DNA of 40,612 nt from the NCBI GenBank assembly GCA_964559865.1, contig CAZLJD010000001.1, forward strand, positions 1 through 40,612, written 5' to 3'. Below the pieces are notes generated by a model that searched no databases, was not told where the DNA came from, and saw only the letters and a program-made list of their open reading frames with translations. Below are positions 31,051 through 38,005 of the stretch, piece after piece; the first letter of the stretch is position 1, and every line of letters begins with the position of its first letter. Source of the stretch: JAGHAJ01 sp964559865 [NCBI: uncultured Synergistota bacterium] (lineage in GTDB: Bacteria > Synergistota > JAGHAJ01). The position numbers and the translations under genes were made by a program.

Positions 31051-32766
31051 TTGATAGTAAATATTATAGCCGTGATCCTTGCCATAGCAGTAATGCAGAT
31101 ATTCTTCTCAAGGATAGAAAGCAATTTTCACAAAAGTCTGATTAGCAAATCCATACTCATCTACAACAGGATCCTTTCACCTCCCATCTACCTGAAGTCC
31201 TCACTTATCAAATGGGCAGTAAAACACGCAGACATCCATATGATAAACGGCTTCTTCAAAATAATGCAAGCCAGCCGTTATTATAACGGCATAGTAGTCA
31301 TAAGAAAGAATCACATAATATACGAAAAAGACGCAAACATACCAAAGGTATATATTGATCAGCTTCTAAAGTGGAATAAAAAGACACCGTTGGTGTTTAG
31401 ACAAGGCAACAAACTAATAGGAACACATGTAATACACCTATATCCCGGTTCTGCCGTAATACTTACATTCTTACCTCAAAAAGCAGTAAAGCTGTGTCAT
31501 TCTATCTTAATGTCACCAAGCGTGCAAAACATCAGACCCAAAAGCGCCCTTGCATCTTACCCATTGAGGGGATTCAACAATACAATAGAAGGCTACATCG
31601 TATTCAGACTGACAGATTGGGGAGAATACCTATACAAAGGGCTACATACACTCACATCGATGTACTACATCTCTATTGCAGCACTCGCACTGTTCATCCT
31701 GTACCTGTGGGGAAACACCTACAAGCTGAACAGGTACCTCTACGCAGCGTCAGAAACAGAAGAGGACAAAAAGACAGCCGTAATGAAGGAAGTAGCTGCA
31801 AGTGCAATAAAGTACAGAATCTATCGCCAAGCAATGATAACCGCCGTAAACAAAAAAAGTGCAAAAGAGACACTTTCAACCATCTGCAACCAAATAGCAG
31901 ACATTCTGGACGCAGGCTATTGGACTATTATCTTCCTATCGGAGAACAGGAGCAAGTGGCGACTCTTCGCCCATTCATCAAACCTCGACAAAGAGTGCAT
32001 ATACAAATCCGTAGAGAAGATAAAGGAAACATCTAATACACACATAGATGTAACCCTGAACGCAAAAAGCGTAGTAGTGAGCAAAAGGCACATACCCGAA
32101 CAGGAGTGTCCTATAAGGGAGACCGGTGCCCACCCAGAGAAGATAAAGATGGCACTTGACCTGCCTATAATCATAGGAGAAGAAGTAACAGCAGTATTTT
32201 CCTTCTTCTGGGGTCACGAAAAGAGAATAAAGAAAGAAGATATAGAAATCCTGCTTGACATTCAGAAGACAATAACTGAACTGATAACATCTGCATATGC
32301 GATACAAGACATACACTGGCAATCTCTAAAAGACCCGCTTCTCGGAATATACAACAAATACATAATCCAGTATAGCAAAAAAAATGTGAAAGGAAGCGTG
32401 CTCTTTATAGATCTGGACAACTTTAAACAGGTAAACGACAAGTTCGGACACAAACAGGGAGATGCGGTCTTAAAGACCGTTGTCACGCTGATAAGAAAGA
32501 GCTTAAGGAGTGAAGATACCATCATAAGGTATGGTGGAGACGAGTTCGTGGTGGTCCTCCAAAACACAGAGCCAAAATCCGCCACTCAGATAGCCGAAAG
32601 GATAAGAAAACTTATCGCAGATACCTTATCAAAGTTCAATGTAACAGCCTCCATAGGCATAAAAGAGATAGGAGAGGGCAAGAGTCTGGAAGATACAATA
32701 GCAGAAGCGGACAAGGTGATGTACAGGGCAAAAGAATTGGGGAAAAACCGTGTTATCTGCTGCTGA
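31051..32766 (+). CDS. Membrane sensor GAF-GGDEF diguanylate cyclase
   Basis: 571 residues from TTG 31051: membrane helix (about 1-22), extracytoplasmic sensor segment (about 25-205), second helix (about 207-225), linker, GAF domain (about 265-405) and GGDEF domain (about 425-571). The active site is intact (YGGDEFVVVL) and an RSED inhibitory I-site lies five residues before it. It should make cyclic di-GMP under feedback control. No EAL domain. The TTG has no ribosome site. A perfect AAAGGAG at 31012-31018 precedes an open in-frame stretch (TFYIRKNSW) without ATG, GTG or TTG, so translation may start upstream, for example at ATC 31033. Its end overlaps the convergent deaminase gene by 14 bp. 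Confidence 0.88.
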   Translation: MIVNIIAVILAIAVMQIFFSRIESNFHKSLISKSILIYNRILSPPIYLKSSLIKWAVKHADIHMINGFFKIMQASRYYNGIVVIRKNHIIYEKDANIPKVYIDQLLKWNKKTPLVFRQGNKLIGTHVIHLYPGSAVILTFLPQKAVKLCHSILMSPSVQNIRPKSALASYPLRGFNNTIEGYIVFRLTDWGEYLYKGLHTLTSMYYISIAALALFILYLWGNTYKLNRYLYAASETEEDKKTAVMKEVAASAIKYRIYRQAMITAVNKKSAKETLSTICNQIADILDAGYWTIIFLSENRSKWRLFAHSSNLDKECIYKSVEKIKETSNTHIDVTLNAKSVVVSKRHIPEQECPIRETGAHPEKIKMALDLPIIIGEEVTAVFSFFWGHEKRIKKEDIEILLDIQKTITELITSAYAIQDIHWQSLKDPLLGIYNKYIIQYSKKNVKGSVLFIDLDNFKQVNDKFGHKQGDAVLKTVVTLIRKSLRSEDTIIRYGGDEFVVVLQNTEPKSATQIAERIRKLIADTLSKFNVTASIGIKEIGEGKSLEDTIAEADKVMYRAKELGKNRVICC

Positions 32767-34120
32767 GCTTTTTGGATATCTGGTTATGCTTCCGTATAAA
32801 TGACTCAAGGTCAACATCCAATAATGCCCCACCTTCTATCACAATCTTGCCATTTATCATAGAGAACTCCACACCTTTTGTATCACACAGCAATACGGAA
32901 GCCACCAAGTCGTCCTGTCCTCCTGCATGGTATATGTCATCTACCCTCACTGCAACGATGTCTGCTGCCTTTTGGGGTGAAATGCTTCCTATGTAGTCAT
33001 CCATGTGGAGCACAGATGCACCTCCTACAGTCCCCATCTTCAGGACATCTTCGGGCATCAGCGAATCAGCACCATATTTAACTCTCTGCAACAGCAATGC
33101 ATTTCTCATCTCCATGATAAAGTTGTTTGTATCATTGCTCGCACTACCATCAACAGCTATTCCTATCTTCACGCCTGTATCTTTCATCTTAACAACCGGT
33201 GCTATTCCAGAACCAAGCCTCATGTTAGAGCTGGGGCAGTGAGCCATACCAACCTTCGCATCGGAGAGTTTAACGATATCGGCCTCATTTAGCTGAACGA
33301 GGTGAGCAAACCAGACATCTTCCCTCAACCAACCAAGTCTTTGCATGTAATCAACAGGTCTTACACCAAATCTATCCATGCAGTAATTATCCTCGTCAAC
33401 CGTTTCAGCAAGATGCGTATGTAGTAAAACACCATATTCATCAGCAATCTTTATGCTCTCCTTCATAAGGGTTTCCGTGACAGAAAACGGAGAACAGGGC
33501 GCAACAGCAATTCTCAGCATCGAATACTTAGAAGCATCATGGTACTTCTGTATCAAGGATACAGTATGCTCAAGGATTCTATCCTCTCTTTGAACTACAG
33601 ACCTTGGAGGGAGTCCTCCGTCCTCAACCGACAGGGACATGCTACCCCTCGTAGGGTGAAATCTCACACCAAGTAGTCTCGCAGCTCCTATCTCTGCATC
33701 AAATATGGCTTCATTATCTTCAGGAACAAGGTAGAGGTGGTCTGTAGTGGTGGTAACACCGGAGAGCATCATTTCGGCAATAGAGACGACAGCACTTACA
33801 TATACCGCCTCCTCGTCTATATTTCTCCACACACCATACAGAAACCTAAGCCAATCGAAAAGCTTAGCTCCAGATACCGCCCCAATAGACCTTGTCAGGG
33901 ACTGATAAAGGTGGTGATGCGTGTTTACAAAGCCCGGTAAAAGTACTTTTCCTCTTCCATCAATAACTCTATCGACACTCTCCACTTCGGGCTCTACACT
34001 GCCAACATACTTTATAATGTTGTCTTCCACTAACACATAACCACCTTTTATATTGCCAAACTTCTCGTCCATCGTAACGACGAGGTCAAAGTCTTTAAAC
34101 AACACTCTCAACACTACCAC
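32753..34120 (-). CDS. 8-oxoguanine deaminase-like amidohydrolase
   Basis: About 455 residues. The pattern is that of 8-oxoguanine deaminases (and related hydroxyatrazine hydrolases): NTHHHLYQSLTRS, DHLYLVPEDN, HPTRGSMSLSVEDGGLPP, APCSPFSVTETLMKES, HTHLAETVDED, VWFAHLVQL and VDGSASND (metal Asp). The reaction turns 8-oxoguanine into urate and ammonia, so the product can enter the convergent purine island. It is the last gene of the clpC-radA operon. The start is uncertain: GTG 34120, GTG 34114 (overlapping the preceding TAG), TTG 34111 and GTG 34105 are all possible; the ribosome site AGAGGTGG at 34125-34118 favours one of the later ones. Confidence 0.85.
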   Translation of the reverse strand: MVVLRVLFKDFDLVVTMDEKFGNIKGGYVLVEDNIIKYVGSVEPEVESVDRVIDGRGKVLLPGFVNTHHHLYQSLTRSIGAVSGAKLFDWLRFLYGVWRNIDEEAVYVSAVVSIAEMMLSGVTTTTDHLYLVPEDNEAIFDAEIGAARLLGVRFHPTRGSMSLSVEDGGLPPRSVVQREDRILEHTVSLIQKYHDASKYSMLRIAVAPCSPFSVTETLMKESIKIADEYGVLLHTHLAETVDEDNYCMDRFGVRPVDYMQRLGWLREDVWFAHLVQLNEADIVKLSDAKVGMAHCPSSNMRLGSGIAPVVKMKDTGVKIGIAVDGSASNDTNNFIMEMRNALLLQRVKYGADSLMPEDVLKMGTVGGASVLHMDDYIGSISPQKAADIVAVRVDDIYHAGGQDDLVASVLLCDTKGVEFSMINGKIVIEGGALLDVDLESFIRKHNQISKKLSSR

Positions 34121-35091
34121 CTCTTTACATTACTCAAAAAGTAACCACTCCTTATCACCTCTTGATAAACTGAAAGCAGCCTTATGTCGTTCGTCAAGGA
34201 GTAGTCATTTACCCTGTTGCTCAAAGGTGCATTTCTAACAGTATTAACATCAAAATAGTATATTGCCTTCACCATTGGCAGACTCTTTAATCCTTCATAA
34301 AGCTGTCTTATCTTTATCGCAGAGAATCTTGCAAGGTCTTCCATGGACTTAGCAGCATAGTGAGTTGCCCCATACTCACTTACCATAAACGGTTTTCCAA
34401 AGTGCCTTAACTTGTTGTAAGCATACCTCAACATGGCAAGCGGATGCTCATTAGTAGCATCGAATTTTGGATTGCCGTTGTGATACTTTACGCTATAAAG
34501 GTTTATACCTATCCAATCCACATATCTACTTCCAGGATAATAAGGAAAAGCTTTAGCAACGAGAGCTTTCTCAACTGCGGATATTGCCCACACCATTGCC
34601 ACATTTGGAGCTTCCCTCCTCATAACGCCCCACAGAAGTCTCCATTTGGAGCGGTAGAGTGCAGGATTACCGTGATAGCGCACCCAATTACCGTTCATCT
34701 CCGAAGCAAATCTCAAAAAGATAGGTACCCCACTGGCAAGCGCATCGGCAGCAAACCTGTGCAGATAAGCATCGTCCTTCACTTTGTCTAATCCCCAGTT
34801 TGGTTCAAGCGATATTTGTGGTACGGCACCAACCTCTTTTACCCTTTCCACCCACTTCTTCGGGAACGGCTTCTTCCCATAGCCCACATACTTAAAGAAT
34901 GTAGCATGCTTTTTCCCTGCAAGACGGTTAAATATCCGCATACTATTGTTTATAAAGTCGTCCTGCAAGACATATGCCCCAAGATACACACCATTTCGTG
35001 GTTCAAACTTTGCCCTTGCCTCACACACACCAACCATATAAACTAAAAAAAGGACTACAATTCCATATTCGAAAGCCTTTCTGATATAAAT
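34114..35091 (-). CDS. Secreted GH26-like glycoside hydrolase (mannanase type)
   Basis: The mature protein (about 300 residues) has the GH26 signature pair: the acid/base Glu in RFASEMNGNW and the nucleophile Glu in VSEYGATH, in a TIM-barrel-like chain. The first ATG, at 35037, would leave only a truncated leader. The frame is open upstream and encodes a convincing signal peptide: basic YIRKAFEYG, hydrophobic IVVLFLVYMVGVC, then EARA-K. A perfect AAAGGAGG (35106-35099) lies 7 bases before an ATT codon at 35091, which I take as a likely start (ATC 35085 is an alternative). Substrate unknown; endo-mannan hydrolysis is only suggested by family. Its 5' end overlaps the ligase gene by about 37 bp. 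Confidence 0.75.
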   Translation of the reverse strand: MYIRKAFEYGIVVLFLVYMVGVCEARAKFEPRNGVYLGAYVLQDDFINNSMRIFNRLAGKKHATFFKYVGYGKKPFPKKWVERVKEVGAVPQISLEPNWGLDKVKDDAYLHRFAADALASGVPIFLRFASEMNGNWVRYHGNPALYRSKWRLLWGVMRREAPNVAMVWAISAVEKALVAKAFPYYPGSRYVDWIGINLYSVKYHNGNPKFDATNEHPLAMLRYAYNKLRHFGKPFMVSEYGATHYAAKSMEDLARFSAIKIRQLYEGLKSLPMVKAIYYFDVNTVRNAPLSNRVNDYSLTNDIRLLSVYQEVIRSGYFLSNVKRW

Positions 35092-35819
35092 CTTAATGCC
35101 TCCTTTAAAATCTTTTTGTTGTCGTAGTTGTTCACGATCTCAACCAATTCCTCTTCACCTGCATGCTTAAGCTGTCGCACCTTCTTGGTCAAAAGAGGCA
35201 AACACCTCACAATATTGTCAACGATCGTGATGTCCGCAAACCTCGCACTCCTCGAAAGAGGATTCAAATCAATAGTTATAACATTCTTACCCATATCCCT
35301 AAGCTTCTCCGTTCTATCGCCATCCTCAAGCGGAACAAGAACCACATCTGCCCTCGCTATACCTCGAGGGTCAACAAGTCCCCTGTTGCTCTCAAGGCCG
35401 GGGATCTTATATGTAGCATCACCCGGTCCTCCAAGAATCCTCATCCCACTGTCAATCTCCTTCAGCTTCTCATAAATAACCCTTTCTCTCTCCGTCGTTC
35501 TGTAAAATAGGTTTACCTCAACTGCTGTATCAAGCTCCTTTGCCAGTGCCACTGCCTCACCAGGAACAAGAGCAGCAACATTACCGTTCACTGAAACGAT
35601 GGGATAATCAGCAATCAACAGGAGTGCAGCTGCTGCCTCCACAGCCTTTCTGGCAAAGCTCTGCGTTCTTTCTCCAATAAGATAGTCAAATGCCTCTCCC
35701 CTACCATGCGCTATAAGGCCAGTCTTGACCACAACACCTTCCTCAAGCCCTCTCTCCAAGAGGTGTCTGTAATACAAAGAATGATACCTCGGATGATTTT
35801 TGGGAACTTCAAACTCCAC
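35055..35819 (-). CDS. Archaeal-type 4-phosphopantoate-beta-alanine ligase
   Basis: 254 residues, GTG start at 35819 with AAGGGGG upstream. The whole chain follows the archaeal phosphopantothenate synthetase family (formerly DUF137): KNHPRYHSLYYR, GLIAHGRGEAFDYLIGE, VSVNGNVAALVPGE, VEVNLFYRTTERE, VLVPLEDGDRTE and TIDLNPLSRSARFADITIVD. It joins 4-phosphopantoate and beta-alanine using ATP in coenzyme A synthesis. Bacteria normally use PanC on free pantoate instead. The enzyme requires a pantoate kinase, which must lie elsewhere. It is placed between radA and the GH26 gene. Confidence 0.92.
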   Translation of the reverse strand: MEFEVPKNHPRYHSLYYRHLLERGLEEGVVVKTGLIAHGRGEAFDYLIGERTQSFARKAVEAAAALLLIADYPIVSVNGNVAALVPGEAVALAKELDTAVEVNLFYRTTERERVIYEKLKEIDSGMRILGGPGDATYKIPGLESNRGLVDPRGIARADVVLVPLEDGDRTEKLRDMGKNVITIDLNPLSRSARFADITIVDNIVRCLPLLTKKVRQLKHAGEEELVEIVNNYDNKKILKEALRFISERLSNMEL

Positions 35820-35835
35820 CTTAGAGCTACCCCCT

Positions 35836-37167
35836 TCAAACTATCGTAGATATTACACTATTTATGTCTTTGGCAAAAATCACCCTATCTTTATACTTTT
35901 TATCTATCCTCGAACCCAAAGGACAAAAAACTCTTTCAAAGCCAACTCTTACAGCCTCTGCAACCCTCTGCGCTATGTAAGGAACAGGCCTTAATTCGCC
36001 TCCAAGCCCTATCTCACCTACGAAAGCCACTTCTGTTGGTAACTTCACATCTCTCAAACTTGATAGTATTGCTACTGCCATAGGTAAGTCCAACGCCGTA
36101 TCCGTAAACTTCATACCACCTACTATATTAGCATAAATGTCATGTTTTCCAAGGTATATCCTTGCCCTCTTCTCAAGCACTGCAGTAATAAGATAGAGTC
36201 TGTTGATGTCAAATGCCGTTGCCACCCTTCTGGGGAATGTAAGGTAACTCCTCGTAACGAGAGACTGCGTCTCAACAACCATGGGTTTTATCCCCTCTGC
36301 AGCCACCCCCACCGTTGCACCAGAAGGTCTATCAGAAGACAAAAACACCTGATAAGGATTTTCAACTGAAATGAGTCCCTTTGATGTCATCTCCAGAATA
36401 CCAACCTCGCTTGCCGCACCGTAGCGATTCTTAGAAGAACGGAACATCCTGTATATACCCTTTCTATCACCCTCAAGAGTAGTAACAACATCAACTACAT
36501 GCTCGAGTGTCTTGGGACCCGCAATACTTCCCTCCTTCGTAATGTGCCCTATTATAATAGAAGCAATACCTTTCGTCTTAGAGATATCCGTTACTCGGGA
36601 AGCGATCTCCCTCACCTGAAACACGCTTCCTGCCATTGAGCTATAGTTAGAAGAAGCGATCATCTGTATCGAGTCTATAACGAGAAAGTCTGGTTCAATG
36701 GAATCCACCGCAGAAACTATCTTTTCCAATTCTCTCTCAGACAAAAGGTAAAGCCTCTCAGAAGAGATACCTATCCTCTGGCCCCTCCTCTTTACCTGAG
36801 CAACCGTCTCCTCCGCAGATACATAGAGCACCTTATAATCTCTTGATATATTCGCTGCTACTTGAAGCGCAAGTGTAGACTTTCCTATACCCGGCTCACC
36901 GCCAAGCAAAACAACAGAGGCAGGAACAATTCCCCCACCTAATACCCTATCTACTTCCTTAAGTCCCGTAGGAACAGCATCAGCCACATCCACAGAAACA
37001 TCGTTGAAAGGACTAACAGCAGGTGGAGGCACCTTCTGATCTTTTTTGTCTTCTGTCCTCACTTCTACAAAGCTGTCCCAACTACCGCAGTTGGGACAGC
37101 TTCCAAGCCATGCAGTACTCTTGTAACCACAAACTTTACAAACGAAAAACTTCTTAGTCTTACTCAT
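35836..37167 (-). CDS. radA: DNA repair protein RadA (Sms)
   Basis: 443 residues from ATG 37167; the open frame continues upstream but inside the protease gene and without family similarity. N-terminal C4 zinc finger (CKVCGYKSTAWLGSCPNCG), RecA-like core with Walker A GGEPGIGKSTLALQ, the RadA-specific KNRYG motif (SSKNRYGAASEVG) and a C-terminal Lon-protease-like domain lacking proteolytic residues. RadA drives branch migration in recombinational repair. The clpC-radA neighbourhood is also seen in Firmicutes, where disA usually follows; disA is absent here. Confidence 0.96.
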   Translation of the reverse strand: MSKTKKFFVCKVCGYKSTAWLGSCPNCGSWDSFVEVRTEDKKDQKVPPPAVSPFNDVSVDVADAVPTGLKEVDRVLGGGIVPASVVLLGGEPGIGKSTLALQVAANISRDYKVLYVSAEETVAQVKRRGQRIGISSERLYLLSERELEKIVSAVDSIEPDFLVIDSIQMIASSNYSSMAGSVFQVREIASRVTDISKTKGIASIIIGHITKEGSIAGPKTLEHVVDVVTTLEGDRKGIYRMFRSSKNRYGAASEVGILEMTSKGLISVENPYQVFLSSDRPSGATVGVAAEGIKPMVVETQSLVTRSYLTFPRRVATAFDINRLYLITAVLEKRARIYLGKHDIYANIVGGMKFTDTALDLPMAVAILSSLRDVKLPTEVAFVGEIGLGGELRPVPYIAQRVAEAVRVGFERVFCPLGSRIDKKYKDRVIFAKDINSVISTIV

Positions 37168-38002
37168 TATTTCCCTTAGTTTCCTTGTGGTAAGGGAGCG
37201 GTATATACTGGACAGACGGCCTTCTCTGTGTTGTCTGAGGATACAGGTGCATAAGGGCATAAATCTCCTCTGGGAGATCCGTGGACACATTGAGGCCCAG
37301 TCCTTTCAACTCCTTATATGTAAGAGGATAGTCATGCGTCCACCTGCCCTCAGTAAGTGCATCTGCCACCGTATCTGCAGCCTCCTTGTCCATCTTATCC
37401 TCAAGCAACTCGTAAACGAAACTCCTTACCTGTCTTATCGCCTTTTCCGATATGTCTGCCAGTATCAGTGTCTCATCGCTAACCTTATCTACCCCTTTTT
37501 CCTTCACTGTCCTGACGATGGATGCCGCTGGATAATTGCCTATTTGAGGATCAACTGGTCCAAGAACAGCATTCTCGTCTACAACAATCTTATCGGCAGC
37601 AAGTGCTATCAATGTTCCACCTGACATAGCATAATGCGGCACATAAACAGTTACTGGTGCTTTGTGTTTCTTGACTGCGTTGGCTATCTGTTCAGCCGCT
37701 AAAACCAGTCCACCAGGGGTATGGATTATGAGGTCTATAGGCATGTCATCAGGTGTAAGCCTTATTGCACGGATAACCTCTTCCGAATCTTCTATATTTA
37801 TGAACCTCGAAAAGGAAAATCCAAAGAAGCTGAACGACTCCTGCCTGTGGATAAGGGTTATGACCCTGCTACCATGCCTCTCCTCCAGTTTCCGCATGAG
37901 CCTCAGCCTCGCAGACTGCAACTGCCACTGCTTCAGCATCGGGCTCAATACAAAGTAAATAAATACCAACCAGAATACCATATCCCACAACCCGTAGTAC
38001 AA
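37160..38002 (-). CDS. Membrane-anchored SDH-family Clp-fold serine protease
   Basis: 280 residues with one N-terminal membrane helix (about 8-24) and a ClpP/SppA-like domain. HTPGG (residues 94-98) marks the oxyanion region, MSGGT carries the presumed nucleophile Ser, and DPQIGNYPA follows; the family name refers to a Ser-Asp-His triad. Members occur in archaea and bacteria as membrane-associated proteases of unknown substrate. TTG 38002 is the likely start, with GGAGGTGA (overlapping the clpC stop) as ribosome site. It overlaps radA by 8 bp. The place directly behind clpC suggests a role in protein quality control at the membrane. Confidence 0.85.
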   Translation of the reverse strand: MYYGLWDMVFWLVFIYFVLSPMLKQWQLQSARLRLMRKLEERHGSRVITLIHRQESFSFFGFSFSRFINIEDSEEVIRAIRLTPDDMPIDLIIHTPGGLVLAAEQIANAVKKHKAPVTVYVPHYAMSGGTLIALAADKIVVDENAVLGPVDPQIGNYPAASIVRTVKEKGVDKVSDETLILADISEKAIRQVRSFVYELLEDKMDKEAADTVADALTEGRWTHDYPLTYKELKGLGLNVSTDLPEEIYALMHLYPQTTQRRPSVQYIPLPYHKETKGNNE

Positions 38003-38005
38003 CTT

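Noticed and set aside
31019-31054. ATG at 31019 as start of the GGDEF gene with a frameshift
   Set aside because: It touches the Shine-Dalgarno directly, its frame ends at a TGA after 11 codons, and no slippery sequence is seen.
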